Source: Cyprinodon diabolis (lineage: Eukaryota; Chordata; Actinopteri; Cyprinodontiformes; Cyprinodontidae). From it: a stretch of 64,000 bases of DNA. The stretch covers positions 29,994,510 to 30,058,509 of the forward strand of contig CM060068.1 in assembly GCA_030533445.1 (NCBI GenBank), read 5' to 3'. The notes below the pieces were generated by a model, which was given only the letters and a program-made list of their open reading frames with translations, searched no databases and was not told the origin of the DNA. A program made the translations under genes and the position numbers. This document shows positions 11,990-23,243 of the stretch, piece by piece (the stretch's first letter is position 1; each line of letters opens with the position of its first letter).

Positions 11990-12860
11990 GAAGAGTATCA
12001 TTTAAAATGTCAATGTAATTTTTTATGTAATTTTTCTATGAAGGAAAATTATCAGAACAAGAAAAAGTTAAATATACACTAACTTTAAATTTAGCGGAGT
12101 AGCGGTGGATGTGGAACAGCTCTCATTGATTTACATGAAAGACAAGTACTCCGCACGACGTACGTCAGCGGGGCAGAGCGGAGCGAAGCACTGACGGAGT
12201 ATGTGGAATCTGGGGGTGACTGTTCAGGCTCTTGCCCGCTCCACCAGATTCACAGAAAGCTTCATCCACCAAGCTGTCAGGAAACTGAGCCCCCCTCCTG
12301 CACTACTATTATTACTATATTTATTTACTGTTTTTTTTTTTGCACTGTTGTTACTGTTACAAATAGTACATCTTACATAATTGGTAATAATAATAATATA
12401 TATTTTTTTCTGCTGCTATCATTACCATCTGCCTTTTTGCACTAGCATAACTATTGCATATTTTATATTATTGTACATTTTATATTTTATTGTGAAATTG
12501 AATGTTTAAATTTTAGTATTAGGAACTGATCTTATCTGTTGTGCCTGTGCACTTTATCTGTTTCACTGTTGGTGAATGAGAAACGTTCTCCCGAGTCCTT
12601 GCATTTCTGGTAAATGTGAAGAATTGACATTAAAGCTGACTTTGACTATGAAATGTTATAGGCCTACTGCATATTGAGAAAATTTAGATCCGTATTGCGC
12701 CACAATTGGGAGATGGGGACCCCCAAATATTGACAGGTATTTTGCACACTGCACTGAAGAGTATCATTTAAAATGTCAATGTAATTTTTAATGTAATATT
12801 TCTATAAAGGAAAATTATCAGAACAAGAAAAAGTTAAATATACATTAACTTTAAATTTAC
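11990..12860. repeat. About 105-bp direct repeat flanking a LINE tail
   Basis: The block 'actgaagagtatcatttaaa...gttaaatatac' occurs at 11990-12095 and again at 12753-12860 with few differences. Between the copies lies an insertion of about 650 bp that ends in a LINE-like tail (12200-12657). Confidence 0.65.
12200..12657 (+). mobile_element. LINE 3' terminal fragment
   Basis: This region starts with a short LINE ORF2 end (residues resembling RFTESFIHQAVRKLS), has an AT-rich 3' UTR, and ends with 'gacattaaagctgactttgac', a 3' tail common among teleost non-LTR elements. It is 5'-truncated and non-coding. Confidence 0.6.
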
Positions 12861-13655
12861 ATCCTATCAAAATAACAACAGCTTATTTGAAACAAAAAAC
12901 ACAGCTCTAACCATATACACATAAGAAAATAGGTTTAGGATTGTGACAATATATTCCTATTAGGTTTCACTTTAACGTTATTTAAGGACAAATTATGTTT
13001 ATGCTGGCCCTGGGAGCTTATTTTTCATTAATCTGTACGTGTAATGACAAAACATGTATTTTTTATTGTGGCTGCTTCAGACGGCTCATGAGAATGGTCA
13101 AGATTTATAGATGTCTTTAAATGGTTGTAATTTAATCTGAATATAAAAATCATTAAAGATGTGATTGCCCTCTGACATTCAGGGTGAATAACTAAGTACC
13201 TATACCTAGCACATAGCTATCTTATTTTACTCAACAGGTTAATAATCTATCATTAATTTGAACTTTTCAGTTAACAAACCTTTCTGAAAAAAACAAGAGG
13301 GGGAAAAACTGGGTCAAGGTATCGGTAGCCTTCTCCCCCTGTCCTCTTTCTCTTTCCTTTCCGTTCCTTTTTGAAACCCAGACTTTGGAGCACTGTGTTT
13401 TTCAGCCACAGACGTTTTTAACCACACTGCTACTTATTTTTTTATTTCGGCATTTAAGCCCCGGTACCAGCGAACTACCCGATGCAGGACCTGAAGATTA
13501 AATCATTTATTGCAATTTCATGGGAGGGGGTCTCAATAAATTCATGCTTTGTTTCCCTGTTTACTACTGAAAAATGAAGGAGAATATGAGGATTATTTAT
13601 GTTACTGATTTATTTTATGGATTTTCTTTATATATTTAAACATTTTCTCTTCTGG
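12861..13655. other. Intergenic, no gene seen
   Basis: AT-rich DNA without supported coding frames, terminal repeats or RNA genes. Confidence 0.45.
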
Positions 13656-13950
13656 GCTTCTGGGCTGCTCAGTGGCACAGAGGGTAGCCTTGCAGCCAGA
13701 AGGTTCTGGGTTCGATTCCCAGCCCAGGGTCTTTCTGCTTGGAGTTTGCATGTTCTCCCTGAGTATGCGTGGGTTCTCTCCGGGTACTCCGGCTTCCTCC
13801 CAGAGTCCAAAAACATGACTGTTAGGTTAAGTGGCTTCTCTAATTCTCCTTAGGTGTCAGTGTGTGTGTGTGTCACTGACCAGGGCTCGCCCACCAGCAC
13901 CCGTCGTGACCCCACTCTGGACAAGCCTGTCAGATGATGGGTGATTCTTT
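13656..13950 (+). repeat. SINE-like dispersed repeat with tRNA-like A/B box region
   Basis: The segment 'gctcagtggcacagagggtagc...ggttcgattccc' resembles a tRNA-derived promoter (the B box GGTTCGATTCC is intact) and is followed by the well-known teleost stretch 'gagtttgcatgttctccc...gggttctctccgggtactcc'. A short inverted piece of the same repeat lies at 14900-14985. It is a dispersed repeat rather than a functional tRNA gene, as no cloverleaf can be folded beyond the B box. Confidence 0.65.
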
Positions 13951-15026
13951 TCTTCTTTTGGGCCCCCCCTCAGTCAAGGGCCCTTAGAATCGCGGCGCCC
14001 CTGCATCCAGGTCACCATAAGTAATTTAATCATGGTACTAAAATGACTTATTTATGTCCTTAACTTATTAAGGAATGTAACAAATGTTTTATGACCTTTC
14101 TGAGACAATTTGTATCATTTTTGCATTTTCTCCTCTGCTTGTCTTACGTCATATCGGACATGCTCAGAGTAGTTGCGCAATATATGATTAAACAATGTTT
14201 ATCTGCATTTTAGTTGTTTATTTCTTTAGGTTACACACTATATACCAAAGGGTTAACACGAAAGGAAAACATAAAACTCAAAAAGACTAGATTTATGTTT
14301 AAATCCGTAGCTGAAAAAGTTAGCACCCAGACGTAGCATAGGAGTTCATTTCGCGTACAGATCGGGCACAGACAAGTGATAAAACAGAAAGAAGGCATTT
14401 ATTTTCTCAGGCAATACATTGTTATCCTTTAACACATTATAGTTTAGCACACTTTCTATTTTTAGGAAGGGAAAAATTGTATCTATTTTTTTTTTACAAA
14501 ATAAATTCGAGGTCACTCAGAGAATCACCTCTAACTGTCTCAGTCAGCATATAAACCATCCCACAGCGTTTATTGATGTTTTTCTTTCCTTTAGATGTAG
14601 ATCTCACTATATTTTTGAAATAGGCATACAGTATGTACATATCTTTATGTTTTCTAGTTTGAGATGCTGCACAGACTCATTAAGTGGTGCTTTACTTAAT
14701 AGAATGCACCCGTTTTTTTTTTTTTTTAACATAACATGTATTATGGTATTGCGCTTTGGTTAGCTTTTCCATTATACTTGAAATCAGGTTTTGTAGTTTT
14801 AAAATGGTTTTGTTTTTTGATTTGTAATTGTTTTGCTTTATTTTTTTCTTTGATGAGGTAGCAAAGCTTAAGAAATGGTTTACCATTTGCTACTGGCTTA
14901 TGGGGTAGCCGGAGTACCCGGAGAGAACCCATACTTCACGGTGTGTCTGTTTCCTAAATAGTGCTCCACCATGCAGCCCCAATGAATTTGTTATAGGGGT
15001 TTCAGTTAGCTTTTTTAGTATGTATA
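13951..15026. other. Intergenic with repeat fragment
   Basis: AT-rich; the only recognisable item is the inverted SINE-like piece at 14900-14985. No coding region is supported. Confidence 0.4.
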
Positions 15027-15034
15027 TATATGTT

Positions 15035-15098
<64 letters not shown>
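15027..15098. repeat. (TA)n microsatellite
   Basis: An almost pure TA dinucleotide run directly abuts the Tc1 element; the element's TA target lies within it. Confidence 0.9.
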
Positions 15099-15101
<3 letters not shown>

Positions 15102-16346
15102 TATATTGCCAAAAGTATTTGCTCACCCATCCAAATTATTGGAATCAGGTGTTCCAATCACTTCCATGGCCACAGGTGTATAAATTCAAGCACCTAGGCA
15201 TGCAGACTGTTTTTACAAACATTTGTGAAAGAATGGGTCGCTCTCAGGAGCTCAGTGAATTCCAGCGTGGAACTGTGATAGGATGCCACCTGTGCAACAA
15301 ATCCAGTCGTGAAATTTCCTCGCTCCTAAATATTCCACAGTCAACTGTCAGCTGTATTATAAGAAAATGGAAGTGTTTGGGAACGACAGCAACTCAGCCA
15401 CGAAGTGGTAGGCCACGTAAACTGACGGAGCGGGGTCAGCGGATGCTGAAGCGCATAGTGCGAAGAGGTCGCCAACTTTCTGCAGAGTCAATCACTACAG
15501 ACCTCCAAACTTCATGTGGCCTTCAGATTAGCTCAAGAACAGTGCGCAGAGAGCTTCATGGAATGGGTTTCCATGGTCGAGCAGCTGCATCCAAGCCATA
15601 CATAACCAAGTGCAATGCAAAGCGTCGGATGCGGTGGTGTAAAGCACGCCGCCACTGGACTCTAGAGCAGTGGAGACGCGTTCTCTGGAGTGACGAATCG
15701 CGCTTCTCCATCTGGCAATCTGATGGACGGGTCTGGGTTTGGCGGTTGCCAGGAGAACGGTACTTGTCTGACTGCATTGTGCCAAGTGTAAAGTTTGGTG
15801 GAGGGGGGATTATGGTGTGGGGTTGTTTTTCAGGAGCTGGGCTTGGCCCCTTAGTTCCAGTGAAAGGAACTCTGAATGCTTCAGCATACCAAGACATTTT
15901 GGACAATTCCATGCTCCCAACTTTGTGGGAACAGTTTGGAGCTGGCCCCTTCCTCTTCCAACATGACTGTGCACCAGTGCACAAAGCAAGGTCCATAAAG
16001 ACATGGATGACAGAGTCTGGTGTGGATGAACTTGACTGGCCTGCACAGAGTCCTGACCTCAACCCGATAGAACACCTTTGGGATGAATTAGAGCGGAGAC
16101 TGAGAGCCAGGCCTTCTCGTCCAACATCAGTGTGCGACCTCACAAATGCGCTTCTGGAAGAATGGTCAAAAATTCCCATAAACACACTCCTAAACCTTGT
16201 GGACAGCCTTCCCAGAAGAGTTGAAGCTGTTCTAGCTGCAAAGGGTGGACCGACGTCATATTGAACCCTATGGATTAGGAACGGGATGTCACTTAAGCTC
16301 ATATGTGAGTCAAGGCAGGTGAGCAAATACTTTTGGCAATATAGTG
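15099..16346 (+). mobile_element. Full-length Tc1 transposon with identical terminal repeats
   Basis: A 1248-bp element starts CACTATATTGCCAAAAGTAT, and its right end is the exact inverse; 29 bases of each terminus are identical (31 counting the flanking TA). TA dinucleotides at 15097-15098 and 16347-16348 fit the TA target duplication of Tc1/mariner. One transposase gene fills the interior. Perfect ends plus an open gene argue for a young insertion. Confidence 0.95.
15233..16264 (+). CDS. Tc1-family transposase, uninterrupted
   Basis: The 343-residue product has the usual length for Tc1 transposases. The N-terminal half carries the paired helix-turn-helix DNA-binding region (starting [15 protein letters not shown]; second part around [10 protein letters not shown], then the GRPRK hook near residue 70). 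The catalytic DD34E triad is present: D154 in WSDESRFS, D245 in FQHDCAPVH and E280 in [13 protein letters not shown], with [11 protein letters not shown] between the first two. I chose this ATG because upstream in-frame codons are translated TA repeat and terminal-repeat sequence. No stop or frameshift is seen, so the enzyme may be functional, although activity cannot be judged by eye. Confidence 0.93.
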   Translation: MGRSQELSEFQRGTVIGCHLCNKSSREISSLLNIPQSTVSCIIRKWKCLGTTATQPRSGRPRKLTERGQRMLKRIVRRGRQLSAESITTDLQTSCGLQISSRTVRRELHGMGFHGRAAASKPYITKCNAKRRMRWCKARRHWTLEQWRRVLWSDESRFSIWQSDGRVWVWRLPGERYLSDCIVPSVKFGGGGIMVWGCFSGAGLGPLVPVKGTLNASAYQDILDNSMLPTLWEQFGAGPFLFQHDCAPVHKARSIKTWMTESGVDELDWPAQSPDLNPIEHLWDELERRLRARPSRPTSVCDLTNALLEEWSKIPINTLLNLVDSLPRRVEAVLAAKGGPTSY

Positions 16347-16359
16347 TATATGTATATAT

Positions 16360-16535
<176 letters not shown>

Positions 16536-16580
16536 TTAAAAAGGAGTTAAGAAGAAGATAAAAAGGAGTTAAGAAGCTTT

Positions 16581-19465
16581 TTATGACTGCCAGCCCTCCA
16601 TTGGTGCAACTTTGTTTTTCTTTTTAAAGCAAATGTTCCACCATCTTTTGATTCGAGAGAAATATCTCCCAATGCAGTTGTTTAGTATAGGGAAACATGT
16701 GGTTGAAGAAGATTCTCTTTGAGTCACTGTATCAGGATCCTTTGCTGTCTCATATACCGGGGAGGAGCTCTTAATCAGCATGTGTTTGTGTTTTTTAAGG
16801 TCTTCAAAGAGGAGTTCTATGTCAGCAATCATTGTGTCTTTGGTGATATCCAATTGCTTGTGAGCAGCAGCAGGAATATTTGCTTTTTTGGCAAAATTGT
16901 CAAAGATTCTTACCATTTCATTAATCACTGATTGCTCAAAGAGATCCAATTGTTTTGCTGTCATAGATGCATTTTTTGTTGTAAACATCCACATCCATTT
17001 GAATAGGCTTCTGTCCAGTATGCTCTCCTTTTATGGGTAAGGCGATCATACTGGTAGGTTTGAACACTCTTTTAACCTCCTCTGGTTCAAATCCTTCAAT
17101 TTCTTCCTCACTCTTTGATTTTGTATTAATAGAACTAAGGTCTGCTTCTGTTGCAGCTGATGTTGTGCTTTTCGGTTCAGTTTGAGGTGAGGGCACATTG
17201 CAAGGTTCCACTTTAATCAGTGAGCCCATGGTCTTGATTAATTTCTCTTTATCACCACTTTGTTCAGACGAATCCAGATCCAGAGCATGAAGTCTGGAGA
17301 TTAGCTCCGTCTGAGTGCCTTCTGGTTTAGATCCTCCAATTTCTTCCTCAGTTACAGATTCTGCATTGAAAAAACTGAGGTCTGATTCTGCTATTATGGG
17401 TGGAGGCACACAGTCCTCATCCAGTGTTTTGGTCTTTTCTAATTTGCAGACACTGGTCGCCCCTAAATTCCTTTCTTCATTGTCTACCTCAGTGATTGTG
17501 TCTACAAGGAAGGAGCAAAGTTCCTTTGAAGCTGATGGTAATGTAGATGTTGCTTGGGAACTTGGCCGAGATGATATTTCTGGAATACTTGACTCTTCAA
17601 ATATCTCAGAAGTGTCATCTTCATCACTTTTGTGGAAAGTATAATCTTCTAACCTGGCCTCTGTGATGAGCTCCTCATTATCAGATAATATTTCAGCACA
17701 TTCATCTTGTGATTTTGAATCCGTCAAAGAAGACTCTTCTTTACGCAGTAGATCCGTGAAAGGTTTTTCAGTCTGCTCCAATTTCAATTCATCCGTTCCA
17801 ACCTCACTGATGTTCTCTATATTGGCAGGGCAGATATCACTTAAAACAGCAGATGGACTTGGAGATGTTTCTCGAATATTTGGCTCCCCAAAGGTCGCAA
17901 AAGTGTCCTCCTCAACACTTTGGTAGAAAGTGCTGAGCTTTTCATTGTCAGTAAATATTTCAGCACATTCATCTAGTAAGATTGTAGGACTTGCTTGGGA
18001 ACTTAATACAAGAGATAAATTCAAAGATAGACATGTACTTCTTCTGTATGATGTCACATCTGAGCTTTTCTTCATATTTTCAAGAACTATCTGTTTTGTT
18101 CTGCCCTTAAATACAGTTTCCCTCGTTTGAAAGAGGGTTTTAGAGGGTTTAAATTTCAACATCTTATCTTTTGTGTCTGGGAAGTTTGGGTTTAGGTTAG
18201 ATAAAAAACCGTCTGGTGAAAGTTTCGGATGGGTTGGTATCACAAAACGAGGTGTCTTTGTAAGAATTTCATCCCAAAGTCCACTGAAATCCAATTGGGA
18301 AGAACAGATGCTGGATTTGCTTTCACGTTTTGAGTCTGTATGATCATATGCATTTGTTGAAGAGGAATCTTTTTGGTAACCACACAGTAGATCTGAAAGT
18401 GTTAGATTTCTCATTTCCAACTTATATTCATACTTTGAGCTAATGAGTTCAGACTGCCTCCGCTGTTATTCCCTCATCTACTGGAACAATCTCATCTCCA
18501 GATTTGTCTAATTTATCCTCAGAAGATGAAGATTTTGTTTGTGATGGACCTGCCTCCGCTGTTATTTCCTCATCTACTGTAACAATCTCATCTCCAGATT
18601 TGTCTAATTTATCCTCAGAAGATGAAGATTCTGCTTGTGATGGATCTGCCTCCGCTGTTATTTCCTCATCTACTGGAACAATCTCATCTCCAGATTTGTC
18701 TAATTTATCCCCAGAAGATGAAGATTCTGCTTGTGATGGATCTGCCTCCGCTGTAATTTCCTCATCTACTGGAACAATCTCATCTCCAGATTTGTCTAAT
18801 TTATCTTCAAAAGATGAAGATTCTGCTAGTGATGGATCTGCCTCCGCTGTTATTCCCTCATCTACTGGAACAATCTCATCTCCAGATTTGTCTAATTTAT
18901 CCTCAGAAGATGAAGATTCTGCTTGTGATGGATCTGCCTCCGCTGTAATTTCCTCATCTACTGGAACAATCTCATCTCCAGATTTGTCTAATTTATCCTC
19001 AGAAGATGAAGATTCTGCTTGTGATGGATCTGCCTCCGCTGTAATTTCCTCATCTACTGGAACAATCTCATCTCCAGATTTGTCTAATTTATCTTCAAAA
19101 GATGAAGATTCTGCTAGTGATGGATCTGCCTCCGCTGTTATTTCCTCATCTACTGAAACAATCTCATCGCCAGATTTGTCTAATTTATCCTCAGAAAAGT
19201 CTTCCTTACTGCTTTTGTGAAAGGTAACATCTTGTTCAACCCCAGTTTCTTCAAATTGACGATGTGCTTTCAAAGCTGCCAATTTACATGCAAAAAAATC
19301 GCCCAAATAGGATGCAACTTTTTCCTCATATGTATTTGAAACAGATGACTCACAGTTCGTATTTGCTCTAATCCGGTCTTCCTCTTTCCATATTTCACAC
19401 AAATTAAGTAGTTCATCAACATCCTTAAAAGCTTGTTCAACAATCTCTGAAATGTTTTCAGCCAT
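16581..19465 (-). pseudogene. Unidentified acidic repeat protein gene, broken by two frameshifts
   Basis: Three consecutive minus-strand frames form one gene-like unit: 19465-18449 (338 residues, from MAENISEIVEQAFKDVDELL), 18420-16936 (494 codons, open further upstream to about 18465) and 16994-16581 (137 residues, ending near KKKNKVAPMEGWQS). Each junction is a one-base frame change: the first at the end of the tandem repeats (about 18450-18480), the second at an A6 run (16972-16977). No intron fits either gap. The product is very acidic, rich in S, E and D, and has seven full and one partial 32-residue repeat; the last segment is more globular, with a basic, tryptophan-containing tail (RIKRWW). 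I do not recognise the family. Either this is a decaying single-exon gene or retrocopy, or the two shifts are assembly errors. Confidence 0.6.
18465..19190 (-). repeat. Coding minisatellite, about 7.5 x 96 bp
   Basis: The 96-bp unit encodes EDKLDKSGDEIVPVDEE followed by ITAEADPSQAESSSS. Copies are almost identical at DNA level, with a few fixed variants (SLAESSSF versus SQAESSSS; DEG versus DEE; P versus T or S before VDE) arranged in a way that suggests duplication of pairs of units. The length is an exact multiple of three, so copy number can vary without shifting the frame. Confidence 0.93.
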
Positions 19466-19584
19466 TATTAAGTAGTTAAAAATAAGTTATCTCCTTTCTT
19501 CAAGCTCATAAGACAACCTCCCGGCGTCTTGTGTTCTGTATAATGAAACCAGAAGAAGTCTGTGATGTCATAGACTTGGAAAAG

Positions 19585-19788
<204 letters not shown>

Positions 19789-19926
19789 CGTTACGATAGT
19801 TATGATCAATCATTCGCAATCATTTACATCACATTTACTAGGAGCGTCAACTTCATGCATGACAGGTACGCTGCGGTTTCAAAGAATAGCAGTAAAGCGT
19901 ACTTGGAGCACTTTCTCCGTCATCTG

Positions 19927-20590
19927 GATAAAGTTATCACGTTTATACAATATAATCACGTTTGTATAATATTATTATCACGTTTATACAACATAATTAT
20001 CACGTTTATACAATATAATTATCAGGTGTATACAATATAATTATGTTTATACAATATGCTATCATGTTCATACAATATAATTATCACGTTTAAACAATAT
20101 AATCACATTTATTCAATATAACTATGAAGTTTATACAATATAATGATCACATTTCTACAATATAATAGTCACGTTTATACAATATACTGTCACATTTATA
20201 CAATATAATCATCACATTTATTCAATATAATTATGAAGTTTATAATATAATGATCACGTTTCTACAATATAATAGTCACGTTTATACAATATACTGTCAC
20301 ATTTATACAATTTAATTATCACGTTTATACAATATAATTATCAATGTTTATACAATATACTATCACATTTATATAATATAATTATCACATTTATACATTA
20401 TAATGATCACATTTATACAATATAATATCACATTTATCCAAAATAATTATCACTTTTTTACAATATAATTATCACGTTTATACTAAATAATTATGTTTAC
20501 ACAATATAATTATCACCTTTTATATAATATATTTAGCCAAAATTTATTTTCTAAAGTGACAGCAATACGCTTCCATAGCTGCTCGGTCAC
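19927..20590 (+). repeat. 22-bp minisatellite block 1 with shared tail
   Basis: About 27 diverged copies of a unit close to ATCACGTTTATACAATATAATT run from 19927 to 20525. They are followed by the tail 'atatatttagccaaaattt...gtgacagcaatacgcttcc..tagctgctcg', which recurs after block 3. The unit core TTATACAATATAA is nearly self-complementary. Array plus tail look like a segment of one dispersed repeat family. Confidence 0.9.
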
Positions 20591-20839
20591 CATGGTTTCT
20601 GCGCAGTTCTGTCCGCATAGTTACACATTTTTTTAGGTGCTACATGCCGAGTCCGTGCAGGAACTGAGAATGTCATCCAAGGGCAACTGCCCTCAGTGAC
20701 TGTTTCCTCTGATAATAAATTAAATGAATTTCTTATTATGTTTAATAATGATGACTTAATAGAATACAAGGTGTAATAAAACAATAGGGCTTGGGATCCA
20801 CGTTGCATTGTGGGACGTGGCGACCATGTTGATAGCTAC

Positions 20840-20956
20840 GCGAAGTTCCGAAGCTACATGTCCTTGGAGTCTCATGTGCAGTTCACAAATGGATGGGTTC
20901 AGGACCTGCAGATCATAAAGCCAGCAAACAGTGGGAACACAGTAATCCGCACAAAG
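20840..20956 (+). pseudogene. Partial second-gene exon of the THAP element
   Basis: The plus strand reads YMSLESHVQFTNGWVQDLQI and then ANSGNTVIRTK up to a donor AAAG|GTAAGC (20956/20957). It faces the THAP exon in convergent orientation. The same residues recur in the copy at 36366-36640 on the opposite strand. ISL2EU elements are known to carry a second gene with a YqaJ-type nuclease; whether this exon belongs to it is inference. Confidence 0.45.
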
Positions 20957-21168
20957 GTAAGCTGTGCTCAGACGGGGTCTGGAACCTGCTAGTTTAGTAA
21001 CTGCTAACCATTAGTGCTAACAACCACTCACGCACGTAATATACTTTTAACTAGCTGCTATGTGTTTCAAAGGTGTAGTTGTAACGTTACCTGCCAACCC
21101 TCCCTAAACCCTCCGGGTTTCTCATGTATTTGAGTATTATAAAATAAAACCGTGCATCTTTAACTTAC

Positions 21169-21409
21169 CAAAATGAAAATGCAGGGAACAATCTCTCATT
21201 GACATCGGGATACTGTGGAAAGTTATGTTCGGTCGTCTTACAGCCGCGATCCAAGCTAGCCGACGACTCTTTGTTTTCTCTGAAACTTGGTCTCCGTGAT
21301 TGCGCCTCCAGGCAGGAAAGCGGTAGAAGGTTAACCCATTTTCTATGTTTTTCCCATGGCGATCATGTATTGCGCTGTTACAGCCCACAATACAGCAACG
21401 GTTTACCAT
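21169..21409 (-). CDS. THAP zinc-finger exon of a transposon
   Basis: From MVNRCCIVGCNS to CSLHFHFG this exon shows the C2CH zinc-finger signature of THAP domains: C-x4-C at the start, the YRFP proline, RRLAWIAAVRR with its conserved W, and the closing C-x2-H. It ends at a consensus donor G|GTAAGT (21169/21168), so further exons are expected but are missing from this truncated copy. In cells, THAP domains of transposases bind element ends. It belongs to the transposon rather than to a host THAP gene, because the same sequence recurs with terminal repeats at 35714-36764. Confidence 0.75.
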
Positions 21410-21440
21410 GGTTGAAATCAAGCTAAGGTGTAATTAATCA

Positions 21441-22327
21441 AATTATGACCTAAAAGCTATTAAAAACCCTGGACATTTAGAAAAAAAATATATATAAAAT
21501 AGAAAATAAATCAACATTCGAAAACCAAAAACGTGCCTGGTCTTTATAGTGACACTATAATAATATAGTAATAATAATAATAATGTATAATATATAATGA
21601 TTTTTTTGTTTCAAAGGGTCACAAATAAGAAAGGTGTTGACCCCAAATGGGAAGAGGGAGAAGTTGGACAACCCGAGGGGAAACACATAATAATGGTTTT
21701 TCAGATTGAGGGCGTACCAACTTCAGGGCAGCAGTGCGCTGCTTCTCCTGTTACCCCAAAATCCCACATCCTCCGTCACCAATCAGCACCGCAGCTCTCC
21801 AGACCTCATGCGCAAAACGTACAGCCTCCGCTGTCCTCCCGTATTGCTGCGCTCCCACTTATCCTCGGAGCTCGAGGAGAGCGTGCGCGATATTATCATA
21901 AAATTTGTAGGAGCGAAACGCGCAGAAATGAATGCTTAATTTAATATGATATATTAAAAAAATCCCCACCAGCATCCAGTCTATGTGCGGTTTCTGATGG
22001 AGATGAGAAATCTGCTTCCTGGTCTGTTGAAGTATCAATAGTTTGCATCCAATCATTTAAATTTGCTCTGATTTGCAAATTGCTCTAATGTGTAGTTTCC
22101 TAGTGTTTTCAGACGCTCTTTAGTTCTCCAGCGTTTTTTAGTCTCCTGGTATCCTCAGCGTTCTTTAATTTCCCAGGATCTCCAGTGATCCTTATCTCCT
22201 TTAGTTCGCCCTGGTCGGGTAGTTTTTTGTTAAACTCTATCCCTCCGTCCTGAGCCTCCCTCTGCCCACCCTGGTTGGGTTGTTTTGAGTTTATTTTGAG
22301 GCCGTCTGGTAACCAGCCTTAAGGGGG
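21441..22327 (+). mobile_element. 3' internal remnant of an LTR retrotransposon
   Basis: The segment just before the LTR at 22328 ends in the purine tract AAGGGGG, the expected polypurine tract next to a 3' LTR. The stretch 22100-22320 ('cctggtcgggtag...cccaccctggttgggt') looks like the 3' untranslated region of a Gypsy-type element. 21441-22000 is unclassified sequence without a recognisable domain; no intact gag or pol is present. Confidence 0.45.
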
Positions 22328-23243
22328 TGTGATATCATGGTTCAGTTTTGGCCTGGCTATCACCTCCTGTTATATTCCAGCACCTCATCTCACACAGAGC
22401 TAGGCCTCCACTATTAATTAGTCAATACTTACTCCACCTGCCAGCCTCTATACAAAAACCTCCCTCAGTTAGCTCTTACCCGCCGGTTCGTATTCAGTCA
22501 CTACTAACCCAACATCTCGTCAGTCAGGTTCTGTGCTTCCGTTGCTGTGCTGCTGGATCTTTTGCCTTCTGCCCTGTGAACTCTCTCTTCTGCACCTGGG
22601 GATTTACAGCAGCTCAGCATCTTCTAGAACACTCTCTGTGGTCCTGTGGATTTATTGCAGACTGCTTCACCAAGAACTCTCTCATTTGTCCAGCGGATTA
22701 CTGCAGCCTCTGTCTCTGCAGCTGATGCGCACTCAGTGTCATGATGGGTTTCAGAAAAGCCCAGTATGCAGAACACCACGGAAACAGATGAAAAGTTTAA
22801 CAAGTTTATTTGACCACAAGCACATGGAATAAACGCAGGAACTGGTTCAGGCCTGGGGGCAGGTTCACTGGAGTCTGTGAAGATGACAGTTCAGTTAGCT
22901 TGGGAGCAGATGAGTCTGAGTTTGAGAGTTTCAGATTTATACCTTGAGGAGTCCGAGTTTGGCTTTGAGAGAGGAACTTTTGAGTCCGGAGACTGTTTAG
23001 TTCAGCAGAGTCCAATAACCGCTTCAGCATCTTACTTCTAGCGTGAGGGCAGACCTTGGCTTTGGGTTTCCAGCTCTTAGTCCAGAGCTGCATGAGAATC
23101 CAGAGAAGGGTCTTCAGGTTTGGCTCAGAGGGCTGGCTCGGCAGGTTAAGCTCATCCAGAGTTTAGAAGGAAAAACTGGATTCCTGAAAGCAGAGACAAA
23201 GAGGGATTAGAATCCAATCAGGAATCAGGAGCAACAAAGGTTC

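Larger units (their letters stand above)
20786..21440 (-). mobile_element. THAP-encoding DNA transposon (ISL2EU-like), truncated copy
   Basis: The left terminus 'AGGGCTTGG' directly follows an AT dinucleotide. The copy is colinear, in reverse, with 36764 to about 35825 of the element in dcbld2 intron 1, then stops at about 21440 with no right terminus. It has lost the 5' part of the second exon gene. The THAP exon (21169-21409) is intact here, whereas it is broken in the other copy. Confidence 0.75.

Noticed and set aside
13656..13740. tRNA gene
   Set aside because: A and B box-like motifs are present but no acceptor stem or anticodon arm forms; the sequence continues into a known type of dispersed repeat.
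15556..16326. 256-codon minus-strand frame
   Set aside because: It is the shadow of the Tc1 transposase, whose motifs are clear on the plus strand.
16936..18420. Independent gene starting at 18420
   Set aside because: The codon there is TTG, the frame is open further upstream, and it continues the acidic protein after a frame change.
18504..19220. 238-codon plus-strand frame rich in S, D and E
   Set aside because: It is the antisense of the 96-bp coding repeats; the minus-strand frame extends well beyond the repeats on both sides and is the better candidate.
19927..20540. CRISPR-like array
   Set aside because: The 22-bp units follow each other without spacers, are diverged, and the window is eukaryotic.
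21169..21409. Host THAP gene
   Set aside because: The same exon lies in a second copy with transposon ends and target duplication at 35714-36764.
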